Below are positions 22,226 to 34,165 of a stretch of 64,000 nucleotides of DNA, one piece after another. Origin of the DNA: Mortierella sp. BCC40632. Lineage: Eukaryota; Mortierellomycota; Mortierellomycetes; Mortierellales; Mortierellaceae. Numbering within the stretch: the first letter of the stretch is position 1; each line of letters opens with the position of its first letter. Under the pieces are notes generated by a model that had not been told where the DNA came from, ran no database searches, and was given only the letters and a program-made list of their open reading frames with translations. The stretch lies in NCBI GenBank assembly GCA_011634665.1, contig WAEK01000004.1:524001-588000 (forward strand). The letters are read 5' to 3'. A program made the translations under genes and the position numbers.

Positions 22226-24367
22226 CTACACTGCCTCTGGTTCAATGTCATTTCCAAGCACGATAGCTCCAAGGAGAGCCTTTGGTCCAATGATAGCGAC
22301 CCGCTTGATGGCTGGCATTTCCTTGATTGGCGAATTATAGAAGCGATACTTGCCCGAAATGCCATCCACCAACACATCTCTCTTGGATAATTTCATGGAT
22401 GTTTCGCCGTGCTCATGAGTGATGATAGCAGAGTATGAACCAATTTCAGATTTGATGAACGCCCCGATCTTGAAGCGAGTCAAAGGGGTTCCTGGGGGAG
22501 TCTTGATATGATAGTATGTCACATCATTGCCACCAGCACCGATAGAATACGCCGCATGTCCGCCGAAAATAAACTCAGTTTCTCCTGCGGAAGCCTTGTT
22601 GACATGGGATGACCATTGCATTTCACGATAGAGTCCTGGAATAATGTGAGTTGTGGCGTTGATGACCAGCGAGTCGAACGACTTGGGCATCGGTGCATAT
22701 TCGAGTACTACTCCTGAACCAGTCCGAGTCACAACATCGCCAATGTCCACGCCATGGCTCTGAGGAGCTGGACCCAAGATGTGCATGTTGTACAGTTGAT
22801 ATCCAGGAGGGACCATGAAGCCGTTCTTGTGATTGTTGTACGATCGGAGAATAGGCGTACCGTAGATTGCAGGATACCCACAGTGGCGGTTGTTATGATT
22901 GTAATACTTGAATTGGTTTTGGTTGACGCCTAGATGCTTGCCTTCAATGAGTTTGCTCTGTTTCTCGCCATTAGACGCATTTGCAGTCTTGCATTTGGTG
23001 CAACCAGAATAATATTTGAAGTCATAAGATGAGCGACAAGCTTCGTTATTGCCGTATTTCCAATTGACATGTCCAAGTATCCATCCTCCTTGTAGGTTTG
23101 AATTAGCAGTGAAAGAGGTTGCGTCCCAATAAATGTTGGTACTCTGACCGAACTCGATATTGTTTGTGTCTGTACAAATGGCTTGGTGATAGAACTCAGA
23201 TGGGGAGAACATGGCATTGTTGTAAACATTGGAGGCTGGCAGGTTGGTTTGAGTAGGATCCTCGGACATGATATGATAGGTAGAGTGGCTCTCGACACCA
23301 TGATTTCCAAACAGCTCAGGAGAAGCATAGACGGGCCATGTTCCAGCAAGAGCAAGAGCACCAGCCATTTCAGAAAATAGCTTGGAACAGCCACTTCCAC
23401 TGTGACGAGCACAACCATCGAGAGTTGCTTTCTTGGTGACATCTCGGACATGTCCCAAATACTTTGCGAGTCCGTCCTTGGCTTTCTCGCGCATCGCATT
23501 GATAGTCGCATCTGCCATCCCCCATTGAGATCCGTATCGTTGCACATCGTTCACAAGCGAGAAGTAGACTGTGGTGACATAAGCGTAGTAAGGCATTAAC
23601 AGCTCTTGTTGAGCAATCTCTCCAAACTCGGGGATGCTTTGGAGCAGATGAGAGTGGAAAGCTTGCGCCTCAATACCAAGATCGTTATTTTGATCTTTCA
23701 GAGTCTCGCGTCCTGAGCGGAACTTGCATGGCCAGTTTGGATCTTTTTTCTCCCACTTGGTGAACAGGCAGTTGTAATAGAGCATGTACTCCTGAATTCC
23801 ATTCAAGTTCTCGGTAGCTTGGCTGAAAGCTTGATCAGTGATCTTTTGGTTCACAACGCGTTCGACATCATCCTTGATGCATTCCCAGATATCGATTGTC
23901 TGGGCATGGTTTGTAGGTTTACTCATGTGGGTCAAAAGACTGACAATCCCAGTGATAGCTGAGTAGATACCCGATGCTCCAGGTGGAATAAAGCCACCGA
24001 CAATGTTGACAAGACTGTCAGCAAATGTACGCACGCCAAGCTTACGGTTTGTTCCTCCGATCTATAAAAGTATGTGTTCGACATCCGTGAGTGAACAAAA
24101 AGAAAAAATTCATGATGGTCAGACAGCCAATTTCATTAATTGGGATATGTGAGACGAATAGCCACTCGTTTATGGCGATGAAGCGATACATACCGTAATC
24201 TGACAGCCTTCAGCTGGAGGAGGCTTGGCAGCTTGATTGGAGTAGCAATCGGCCGGGTAGCCTGCAAGCAGGTTGACGACCTGCGCTTCTCCCTCAACAG
24301 TAGGCTCCATTGCCATTGCAAATCCCAAACATTGGGTTGCAAGCAGGAAGAGCAGGGGAGTCCTCAT
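22226..24367 (-). CDS. Secreted delta-endotoxin (Cry) N-terminal-domain-like protein, copy A (intact)
   Basis: Exons 24367..24194 and 24061..22226 (GTATGT donor, ATAG acceptor, phase 0) give 669 aa. Residues 1-19 form a clear signal peptide, so the product is probably secreted. Residues ~70-320 resemble domain I of the insecticidal crystal protein family: a Pro/Gly-rich hydrophobic first helix, a segment with VNQKITDQAF, a helix with a conserved Trp near a Lys-Lys pair, the stretch IPEFGEIAQQELLMPYYA and a following YGSQWG. In bacterial family members this helical bundle is the membrane-inserting part. The C-terminal ~350 residues are Asn/Gly/Tyr/Cys-rich and beta-like; I cannot assign them to Cry domains II/III. 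No break is visible. Activity, target and expression are unknown. The resemblance is from pattern recognition and needs a profile search. Confidence 0.75.
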
Positions 24368-24530
24368 AGTGGGAAGACCGGAAAATTGGGAAGGGAACAG
24401 TGAGTTCTTGGTGGGCTTGAAGGGATGTGTTCTGGTAACTTGTCAGAGGAGAGTTGGTGTGTCTTGATACAGAAGATCAGAAAAAAGGAAATGGAAAGCG
24501 ACTTCTTTTTATACCAATTCGCGACAGCTC
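24368..24530 (-). promoter_or_regulatory. Promoter/leader of copy A
   Basis: A TATAAAAAG box at 24513-24505 lies 138 nt upstream of the ATG. The ~165-nt block is almost identical to the block upstream of copy B, where the box is also 138 nt from its ATG. Conservation of this block beyond the coding region suggests recent duplication with the promoter. Confidence 0.65.
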
Positions 24531-26827
24531 AATAGAGCGATCTCGAGCACAATTATGTTCTCCACTTCCTCCATATCTTATCTTACATATTCATCCACCC
24601 TCGACGTGGAGAAATCGCTGAAACTGACCAATGGGGCATCTCCTCTTGAGAAAAGAGCACTTGATCCATTCTCAGAACTTAATCGGCAGAACCATTTCCC
24701 TAGACATCAAAGTAACATGTTGGTAGGAAAATACATGTAGTTGACATAGATATCCTTCATGCACTCCGCGACAGCCCAAGAGTGCAGCCAACAGGTAGCC
24801 TTTGAAGAGAGTTGGTCAAGGAGTGCCACTTATTTCAACTCAAGATCAGGTTTTCGGTCATGGGCAAGAGCCTATAGAAGGTATTCTCTTACTTTTTAAA
24901 CACTCAATGTCGTGGTAAACCTCACTGCTCAACAGACTGATCTCTACGCGCTGAGAAAGAGATAAGGTGTAGCACAAGCACAGTAGGGGAAGATAGATGT
25001 AGTAAACATGAGGTATTCTGCATACGCTCCTTCTGTCTTGGGTTGCAGGTGTGCACACTCTTGACCCTAGGCCTTGTTACTGGTATGTCTTTTCCCACCA
25101 AGCCCTTGTCCCTTTGGAAGTACCTCTCCCCCCACGCACACACAAATGTCGCACATTGCTCAGCTCTGTCACACGATGGAACTCCTAGAATTTTTTTAAA
25201 AAAAGCCTTCGAGTCTTTCACATTTGGCCGACAAGCTGCATGTACTTGACAGATCTCAGCTCATGACCCATGGCCGTCTGAAAAGTCTACTGCTGCAGTA
25301 AGCCCTAAGTCAATGTTCGAACGCTCTTGGAATTCCTTTTTCAACAGTCAGGCCGTCATACTTGAAGTGTACTTGCTCGCCTCTGCAATCCTTCCAAGAA
25401 TGGAGGAGTACACAACGTGTTCAAGGCACTGGACAAGATGCATGTCCCTTTATTCAATTTGCTGTCCTTTGGGGGAAAAAATAAATAAAAAAAAGTAAAA
25501 GGGATCTGGGCCAAAGGCTTTGGTCTCCCCCATTAGGGTTCAAAGTTGTGTCGATGTTCTTATAACTCTCATCAATAGTGATTCAAGTATTCTCAACTAT
25601 GTTGTAAATCCTATTTCGCTGCCACCCCCCCCCCCTTTCCCCCTAACTCTCTTTTGCAGGCCAATCAATGTGCCTTTGTGGGTTTAAGAGGGATAATGGG
25701 ACTTTTGGGAGTCTTGGAGATTACACTGGAAAGTGTGTGTGTGTGTGTGCATTTGTAAACAAGGCCATTGAAGCACTAGTCATTTCTGGTCCAGCTTTGA
25801 ACACTGATTTCCTGTCTGACAACATTGGATGTAGACTTGTTATGGGATTTGTGGGGTATAGCAGGCATAACAAGTAATGTCATTTAGAGGAGTCAATGTT
25901 GGAGGAAGGGGAGGGGGATGCTGTCCTTCGTCAATACAACCAGAGCAGGCATGAGAGAAAGAGCAGTTTGTAAGGTACATTCAAAAAGTAATAATAGGTG
26001 TTGGGACCTACAGAAAAACGTCGCGTCTCTCTGCGACTTCTGTTGTTCTCACAGATGCCGAGGACTCGATCATGGTAACTTAGCCTTTTTTTTTTTTTTT
26101 TTTTTGCATTGCCATGCATGTTCTTGCAAGTATGAGGTCCGACTGTCAGATCTAAGGTTGGCCTGCAGTGTGCGCGGTGGTTTTAAAAAAATCAAACATA
26201 CCATAGCCTAAGGAGCCTGTACAAGTAGATGTAGGAAAGTACCAGAAGGTAGAACCAGCCGAGCCGACTAGTCTCCTTCAAATTCAAAAGTGAGAAACCC
26301 CTTGAGGCAGCCCATGAACTGTTTCGCGCTTCGTCAATCAACGAAAAAAAAAAAAAAAAAGTTGTCTTTCTACTTCGTTTGACAAGCCTGGGTTTTCAAT
26401 GGCATACCACAGGAGGTCTCTCACCAGTCCTGTGAGAGGAGATTTTACAAACATCCAAATCACAATACTCGATGGTTTGACCACTTTGGAGCGAGCTGCA
26501 CTGTCTGGCTGCACACTCCTAGATATTCTCACTATGCCTTGGATTAGTTGACCATCAACTCCCTTGCAGGACAAAAGCATTCTTAGAGCCCAACGACGCG
26601 ATCAAGCTGTTGGTCTTCTCAATTAACCGGACTGTCATTGTTAGAGAGTAGGAGTCTTCATGAGTTCAGTTTGTCTACCATTCATTTCTAATCAGTAGTA
26701 TGTATATTGAGGCGGTCTATAAATTTCAGTCCACATCTGCTGAACCATATGACAATGTCTTTGTACTCAACGCTTCTGTCTTGCGAACACCAAAGGAGCA
26801 GGATTCTATAAGTTTTCTCCCCCTCTT
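24531..26827. other. Spacer between copies A and B
   Basis: 24531-25475 resembles 29080-29910 (upstream flank of copy B). 25500-26340 seems unique to this position and holds a short (GT)n at 25733-25749 and a ~20-nt poly-T near 26085-26105. 26350-26827 resembles the 3' flank of copy A. No convincing gene; short frames present are not shared by the two flanks. Confidence 0.55.
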
Positions 26828-28915
26828 CTATGCTGTCTTAGGTGTAGCCTTGTTCTCAAGTACGAGAGCTCCAAGGAGAGCCTTTGATCCAACGATAGCG
26901 ATCCGCCTGATGGCTGGCCAGTCGTACTTCTTTGTTCGATAAAAGTGATAGGTACCGGCAATACCTTCCACAGAGATATCTGTACGGGATAGATGCAGTT
27001 CTACTTCGCCGCCCTCATTAATAACGCGAGCATAGAATTTGTCTCCATCTGCCGCGATGAACGCTCCGATCGTTAGTCCATTCAGGAAAATTCCTGGGGG
27101 AGTCTTGATATTATAGTATGTCAAACCATCGTCACGAGCACCGATAGAATACGCCGCATGTCCGCCGAAAATGAACTCAGTTTCTCCTGCGGAAGCCTTG
27201 TCAACATTAGATGACCACTGCATATCATGGTAGAGTCCTGGGACAACATGAGTTGTGGAGTTGATAGCCAATGAGTCGAATGATTTAGCTATCGGTGCAT
27301 ATTCGAGTACTACTCCTGAACCAGTCCGAGTCGCAACATCGCCAATGTCCACGCCATGACTCTGAGGAGCTGGACCCAAGATGTGCATGTTGTACAGTTG
27401 ATATCCAGGAGGGACCATGAAGCCGTTCTTGTGATTGTTGTGCGATCGGAGAATAGGCGTACCGTAGATTGCAGGATACCCACAGTGGCGGTTGTTATGA
27501 TTGTAATACTTGAATTGGTTTTGGTTGATGCCTAGATGCTTGCCTTCAATGAGTTTGCTCTGCTTCTCGCCATTAGACGCCTTTGCAGTCTTGCATTTGT
27601 TACAACCAGGATGATATTTGAAGTCATAAGATGAGCGACAAGTTTCGTTCTTGCCATATTTCCAGTCGACGTGTCCAAGGATCCATCCTCCTTGCAAGCT
27701 TGACCTGGCTTTGAAAGAGGTTGCGTCCCAATAAATGTTGGTACTCTGACCGAACTCGATATCACTGGCGTCTGTGCAAATGGCTTGACGGTAGAACTCG
27801 GATGGGGAGAACATGGCATTGTTGTAAACATTGGAGGCTGGCAGGTTGGTTTGAGTAGGACCTTCGGACATGATATGATAGGTAGAGTGACCTTCGACAC
27901 CACGATTTGCAAACACCTCAGGAGAAGCATAGACAGGTCATGTTCCAGCAAGAGCAAGAGCACCAGCCATTGACGAGAACATCTTAGAACAGCCATCTCC
28001 ACTATTGCGAGCACAACCATCGAGAGTTGCTTTCTTGGTGACATCTCGGACATGTCCCAAATACTTTGCGAGTCCGTCCTTGGCTTTCTCGCGCATCGCA
28101 TTGATAGTCGCATCTGCCATCCCCCATTGAGATCCATATCGATGCACATCGTTCACAAGCGAGAAGTAGACTGTGGCGACATACGCGTAGTAAGGCATCA
28201 ACAGCTCTTGTTGAGCAATCTCTCCAAACTCGGGGATGCTTTGGAGCAGATGAGAGTGGAAGGCTTGCGCCTCATTACCAAGATCCGTATCGTGATTCTT
28301 CTGAACATCCCGTTTTGGGCGGAACTTGCATGGCCAGTTTGGATCTTTTTTCTCCCACTTGGTGAACAGGCAGTTGTAATAGAGCATGTACTCCTGAATT
28401 CCACGCAAGCTCTCGGTAGCTTCGTTGAAAGCTTGATCAGTAATTTTTTGGTTTGCGACACGTTCGACATCATCCTTGATGCATTTCCAGATATCGATTG
28501 TCTGCGCAGGCGTTTTAGGGCCACCCATGTGTGTCAAAAGATCGAAAATTGAGGTGACACCTGAATAGACAGCCGACACGCCAGGTGGGGAAAAGTCAGC
28601 GATAATACTGACAAGTTTATCGGTAAATGAACGCAGGCCGAGTTTTTGCTTTGTTCCTCCAATCTGTGAAGCATGTATTTGACATCCATGAACGAGCGAT
28701 AAGAAGAGAGGTTCATGATCGTTAGACAACAATTCATTGATTTGGATGGATAAAGAATACACTGACTATGGAGCGTTACTTACCGTAATCTTGCAACCCT
28801 CTTCGGACAGAGGAGATACAGCGGCTAGATTATTGTAGCAATTAGCCTGGTTACGAGCGGCCATTGCAAGTCCCAAACATTGGGTTGCAAGCAGAAAGAG
28901 CAGGGGAGTCCTCAT
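26828..28915 (-). pseudogene. Delta-endotoxin (Cry) N-terminal-domain-like protein, copy B (nonsense-disrupted)
   Basis: Tandem duplicate of copy A in the same orientation. Exon 1 is 28915..28784 (44 codons, signal peptide kept; 14 codons shorter than in copy A) and exon 2 is 28663..26828, exactly the same length as in copy A (1836 nt). Splice sites are canonical. A single in-frame TGA at 27940-27938 interrupts exon 2 where copy A has a sense codon, just after the region resembling Cry domain I. The frame is otherwise open to the normal stop. As it stands the gene would give a product of roughly 285 aa lacking the whole beta-like C-terminal part. It may be a young pseudogene or a source of a domain-I-only product. 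Confidence 0.8.
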
Positions 28916-29080
28916 AGTGGGAAGACTGGAAGAGTGGGAAGGGAACTGTGAGTTCTTGGTGGGCTTGAAGGGATGTGTTCTGGTAACTTGTCAGAGGAGA
29001 GTTGGTGTGTCTTGATACAGAAGAACAGAAAAAAGGGAATGGAAAGCGACTTCTTTTTATACCAACTCGCGACAGTCCAA
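28916..29080 (-). promoter_or_regulatory. Promoter/leader of copy B
   Basis: A TATAAAAAG box at 29061-29053, 138 nt upstream of the ATG, in a block almost identical to that of copy A. Despite the nonsense codon in the gene, the promoter shows no obvious decay. Confidence 0.6.
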
Positions 29081-29615
29081 TAGAGCGGCCTATAGAACAA
29101 CTATGTACTCTGCTTCCTCTATTTCCTACTATGCGTATCCTCCTTTCTTTGACGTGGAAAACGAGTTGAGTATGATCAACTGGGTATCTTCTTTCTTGGA
29201 GAAAAAAAAAAAGAGCAGAATTATTTTATTTGGTAACCAAGCGGCATATCAGCAGGAAGGTATATGTATTAAGCATTTGGAACCTTTGTGAACTCTACAA
29301 CAGCCCTGGAAAATAACCGAGACGTCATCTTAAGATGGCATTTCTTTCCTTCCAAAGCTTCCCCTCCAAAGGGAACTCAGTTTTGTGATCGACCCTACTG
29401 CTTAACGGAGCAGGCCTCATGTGTTGCAAAGGTGATTTAGGTGTAGTACGACAGGAAGGTGCTCGTCCCTAACATGGGGTGGTCTTCATACAACCCGTCT
29501 ACCTCAGAGTTCAGGACCTTAGCAGCATACCCTTAGCCTTCCCATTTCTTTTTCTCCTTGGTAGGTTCCTCATTTTACCACATGCTACTTAGCTCTGCTG
29601 CACGGTAGAACTCTT

Positions 29616-29672
<57 letters not shown>

Positions 29673-30239
29673 TCGATCATATTTGGTCAACAGATTACAT
29701 GAAATTTTATTTCAGGTCTCGGCGCATATCGCTTGGAAAACTACAGCCAGATTCAGCCACACCTGAAATCTGAAGAATCTTTCCTAAAAGGCAAAACAAT
29801 TGACTTGCCAACCCCGACATGTACTAGCTCACTTCAATTTTCCTTAAAAGTCTTTAAGAGTACACGATTTTTTTTTTCAAGGCATTGGATCGCTTTTCAC
29901 CTTTGGGGTGTCATTTCATCAGTAGAGGACAGCATCAACTGAGTTGAAATCATTCCTCGGATAAAAAAATATATCATTCTATTTCTCACCATGAATTGAA
30001 CACCACTGAAAACATGTCTGAGGAGATGGATACTTGTATCCCTGCCCAAGCCCATACATTCCTGAGAGTCTTCAACAGCAGCGGCAGCAAGAGTAAAAGC
30101 AAAAGATTTTTGTATCCGTACCTCCATTTTGTCCCGAAGGGTCACCAGCAGAAACATCAGCAATAGCCAAGAGGAGAGGATAGCCTAAAAAAACCTACAA
30201 AGGATAAACAAGTCCAACGGAAAGCAAAGCAAAAGACCA
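29081..30239. other. Upstream flank of copy B and unique spacer
   Basis: To about 29910 it is the duplicated counterpart of 24531-25475. It contains a T-run directly followed by an A-run near 29618-29672 that could form a hairpin. 29911-30239 shows no gene that I can support; an 88-aa minus-strand frame (29897-30163) is not recognisable. Confidence 0.5.
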
Positions 30240-31200
30240 CTTGTGATGACATTTTTGACGACCACGTTAACGACGATGCCAACATCAGCAATTCTACAAG
30301 TAGTATTGCCATCAGCAATCTCACTACCAATGGCATGTGCGATCTCAATCTTGCTCTCAATAGCACAAACAACGAACCTATTAACAATAGCACAACCAGC
30401 GATCCTGGAGGGAATGAAAATGAGATCATGGTTATGGACAAGCAAGAAGGTCAGGAAGAGCGACCTTTAGGAGAGGAGAGACTTTGTCATCCTCCTCTGG
30501 AGCTGGGCCACCGATTTTTCTTCTCCTTGACCAAAGAAGAGAATGAGTATCATGATGAACTGAGATCTTCTGATGAAACTTGCCATCCCTTTCAATTTTT
30601 TTTTTTTACGAGCGTTACTTTGCGCACTTTCCAATGAGAAATGTGGCGAATAATACTGACAGCGATTGCAGAAACAGTAGTGAGGAAGAGAAAGGTGAAG
30701 AAGGGAATGCCACTGCTGAAATGACTCATGTCCATACCTCTACCACATAAAAGATGCATGAAACGGACTTGGCAAACAGCAAAAAAAAAAAAACCACGAC
30801 TAGCTGTGAATTCATCATTTGAAGTAGCTTAGTAATACAGCTGGAGCTACCACCACTGTTTCAACACCACTTCAGCTTCAACTTAATCCTTCCTTCTAGC
30901 AATAATCGAATCAAGCTACGCCGTCTCTGGAGAGTTATCTAGATGAAATAAACGACAATGATATGGATGCTCTAGACTTGGATCAGTCATTGAGCAAGTA
31001 GTTGGATGCAACGGGTATGAGCGAAGATTATGTGCAGGAAACTCTGGATTCTGTTCCTCAACTACCGTTACTGGAACAATCGACAGCTCTTTCCGGGTTC
31101 ACTCTGAGCTTAGAGGAATATCTCGACATGCTAGCAACTGAGATGATTGAGAGTCGTTGTATCATTGAGTTTTGTGCGTATAGTGGTTCACACGTATGAG
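30240..31200 (+). pseudogene. Decayed Asn/Ser/acidic-rich coding remnant
   Basis: Protein-like fragments occur in successive plus-strand frames: 30335-30637 (rich in Asn, Ser, Thr, then acidic), 30637-30750 (DSDCRNSSEEEKGEEG) and 30915-31199 (SYLDEINDNDMDALDLDQSL, a TAG, then DYVQETLDSVPQLPLLEQST). Composition is typical of a disordered regulatory protein, but it is broken by stops and frame changes. No splice pattern that joins them cleanly was found. It could be a dead gene or a multi-exon gene that I cannot resolve. Family not recognised. Confidence 0.3.
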
Positions 31201-32044
31201 ATGGCTTCTCGATCCATTCCGTTGGAGGAGCACTGGGAGAGATGGTTCTATTGCTTGAAACCCGATAGTGCCCACTAGCATTCGATCTATTGGTCAAATG
31301 GGAATAACTATTGCCACACTTTTGCCAACAGTCATATGACCAATACCGATATCGATAGAGAGGGCAATAGACATGCCATCAACAGCACGAAAGTGGGCAA
31401 TTTGGTTGTCACCAATGTTGTGGAAGTCAAAGGGGTGTAAACTGCATATGTTTAAGCATGATTTTCTGCAAATCCTGTGACAAGATACTTCTTTAGTAAG
31501 GCTGATAGGGAAATTGTGGTATACCCAAACCTTGTCCTCGCATTTTTACTTTTGAGTACGAGTCAGCGATAGCCAGTGCGAGCTTACTCGAGCCAACTCG
31601 AGCCAAGCTGCAGAATGGTGTCTAAGTGACCATCGCTTCTAGTTAATAACTTTTCTTCTCTACAATAGGTTCGCATGAGACAAGTATAATGGGTTACCTT
31701 ACCAAAGAACAAGGAAGGTAGCTTTGACTGGCGATGATCAACCTACACACGCACACAAACGAAGAAATACTTGATAGTTCACTTCTAACCAGTGGACGGC
31801 ATCTAGAAAAGGGATGAACTGTCAATAAAGGGGATCTTGGGATTATAATTCGGTGCGGATCAAACTGAGATGGGTTCGTGGAGTCCATGCATCGTTTCCG
31901 GCGGATAATAGACCAAGCGGAGGTTTGAAAACCACCACTTGGGAGCCTTAAATCGCCTCACGCCACATTAGCCGTAGGGAACTTTAAGCCTATCGCCTTC
32001 AGATGTGCCTTCACTCAAAAGAAAATCGTTGATGCTATTTCCTC
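31201..32044. other. Intergenic
   Basis: Unique, fairly AT-rich sequence without a convincing gene. A small cluster of TCGAGCCAA direct repeats lies near 31590-31610. Confidence 0.5.
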
Positions 32045-32360
32045 ATGTTTGACTGTTCCCTTCAGCAGTGTATTGTTGATCAGTATGCCAATACCGAATC
32101 CAAACAGCTTCAATGGAACTGGAGACATCAGCAGGATAACCCATACTCTGTTCACTTTCAAGGTCTATCAGACGCTGTCTACTATTCGGATGTAAGTCTT
32201 ACACCTAATCACATCAGCTGCCCAATTATCCTCCCGCCATCGCTTACCGCTGGCACCCGTCATACAGCATCAAGGTGCTATGAGCACCATCCAACGCTTT
32301 GAAAAATCCGACATTCAGCTGCAATCCTACGTATCTCCTCGATTTGCAAACTGCCTCTGA
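32045..32360 (+). CDS. Possible short two-exon gene of unknown function
   Basis: ATG at 32045. A GTAAGT donor after 32191 and a CATACAG acceptor before 32268 join two in-phase segments into a 79-aa protein ending at a TGA (32358-32360). The peptide is Gln/Tyr-rich with no signal peptide and no recognisable domain. The only support is the well-formed intron and the clean phase. It could equally be a relic of a larger gene, as the neighbourhood contains other decayed frames. Confidence 0.25.
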
Positions 32361-33590
32361 TCGTCCCGACTTGGCGATACGTATCTTTTAGGGCAAAGCT
32401 CAGAGTACTACTTGACGATATCTGACAAACATCAGTCGAGCTAGATGATTTCCCCCAGGACCGCAGGTAGACATGAAGGTCAGTTTTTCAAAAAAAAAAA
32501 AAAAAAAAAAAAAAAAACTATTCTAGCAAAGTAAGAGTCCTCGCCAAGAAGTCCCATCCCAAATAATTTTTGCAGATTTGACTCGAGTCCCATGTCTAAA
32601 AAAAGGATGTTTGGTTGCTATCAAAGTGGTGGTTGGCTATTTAATTGGCAAGGATCAAATAAGAAATGTTTGGGATGGGGTTTCCTGGCTAGGACTCTAT
32701 TGACAACATTCCCTTTGGTTAAGGCAACTTGGGCTCGAGTGGCTCAACATGCTATTGCATGATTTTCCATATGTTATCCCTTGTTCCTTTTGTTCTCAAA
32801 AGTCGAGCCGATCTGCAGGAGGGTTCTGTGCACAATTGAGTCAGTATTCCAAGGCTCAAGTGTCAACTGTTGCGTTACACACAAAAAAAAAAAAAAAAAA
32901 CCCAAGTAGTCGAGATCGCATACTGGAGCGATGCAGAAATTTGGACCTGAAGGGGAGGGAGGGAAGACGATTCTCTTGTCATCGCTTTTTTTCTCACCCC
33001 TTGCCTCTGTCAAGCATCTCGTCTTTTATTTTCCTTCCAGTGCGTGGTACAAATACTCTGTTGTCATCCGTGAAGGACGACAACCTAATGTTAAAGGATG
33101 TAGCAAGACTCACGTCATCAGAAACCACACCAAACCAACTCGCATCCGCTTGACTTGGCCCCAACCCACCGTGAACCACAAGTACCTGACGTCCAATTAT
33201 TGTTTTTGCCTCCGCGTTGATTTCAACATAGAGAGTGATAGAAAGCTCTACCTTCGAAGGAAAAGGCGCGTTTTGTTGTCAGAAAAAGCTATAGCGGTTC
33301 AGAGTTTATGCCAGTCAGTTTTAGGAGTACAACGTTTTTCCAGAAAAAGCAACAGGGATGCGGCTTGTTACTAGATAAAAGTAGTCGAAAGATAACACAG
33401 TGGGAAAAACAGGTGCAGACTAGGAGAGGCCCGTGGTAGACCAAAACGGCGTGGGAGAGAAGTTCAATCGTAAAACACTGGAGGATACCTAGGGTATAGT
33501 ACAGTTCAGAGTAAAGGTTGAGAAAAACATAAGTACCATTTGAGTTAGGATTCTTCTCACTAAACCAACTCACCTTCTCTCTCTATTTCA
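32361..33590. other. Intergenic
   Basis: Poly-A near 32487-32517 and another A-run near 32882-32900. A 147-aa plus-strand frame (32931-33374) was noted but shows no domain, no obvious start context and no splice support. Nothing else seen. Confidence 0.5.
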
Positions 33591-33595
33591 AGACA

Positions 33596-34165
33596 TTGCC
33601 TCTCTACTTACACACCAACAACATTCTCAATCTTCGAGTCACCTTCCTGGTCTACGTAGCACTCAGTATTTTATACGTTTGCGTCTCGGCAGAGCCTTTG
33701 GTCAAAGTCATCAATCTTGAGTATCAAGATCAAGCCCTGGACGGAAGCGCCAAGAGCGGTGTTGTGGGCTATCACAATAACTATGACAACAGTCATGGTA
33801 GCTGGAAGATAGTCCCTGTTGGAGGAAACAAAATTTCCCTCAAGAATGGGGAGACCGGGCTTTATCTCCGTCCCACTAAAGAACCTGAGAGCGAAAGGGT
33901 TACCGTTGGACTTAAGCCGTACGAATAGCAACAGATAAATGTCCTAGGTGGTTCGTACAAGATTGCGACCAACGACGGTGAATATATCCTTAAGCTGGTG
34001 GACGGGGCTGACTACAGCCCGGTTGTCCTCCAGGGATCAAGCCATCGAGGACAAAATGCACAGTGGACTTATGAATCCACGCCTCGCACTCTTGTAGCGA
34101 CTGATTGTCAAAGAGCCTTTTACAAGAAGATGCACCGTGCGATGATGAGCCAAAACTTCGCCTAA
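33596..34165 (+). pseudogene. Secreted beta-trefoil-like protein gene, decayed
   Basis: The frame reads a hydrophobic signal-like segment (VTFLVYVALSILYVCVSA) followed by ~160 residues with repeating Gly/Asn/Lys-rich beta motifs (GSWKIVPVGGNKISLKNG; later GGSYKIATNDGEYILKL and QNAQWTY), like a lectin or inhibitor beta-trefoil. Two lesions are seen. There is no ATG before the signal segment, and a TAG at 33926-33928 interrupts the frame, which then continues open to TAA at 34163-34165. Aligning the two internal motifs puts the TAG where the first motif has Trp. Most likely a dead gene of the secreted-protein class. The family (ricin-B-like or mycocypin-like) is only suggested by the repeat pattern. 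Confidence 0.5.

Noticed and set aside
33899..33928. A 30-nt intron (GTTACC...AATAG) that would remove the TAG of the beta-trefoil-like gene
   Set aside because: Too short for a spliceosomal intron and it would delete residues that fit the beta motif; a nonsense mutation is simpler.
33926..33934. Programmed stop-codon readthrough at TAG CAA CAG
   Set aside because: The context only partly matches the known CARYYA readthrough signal, and the gene also lacks a start codon.
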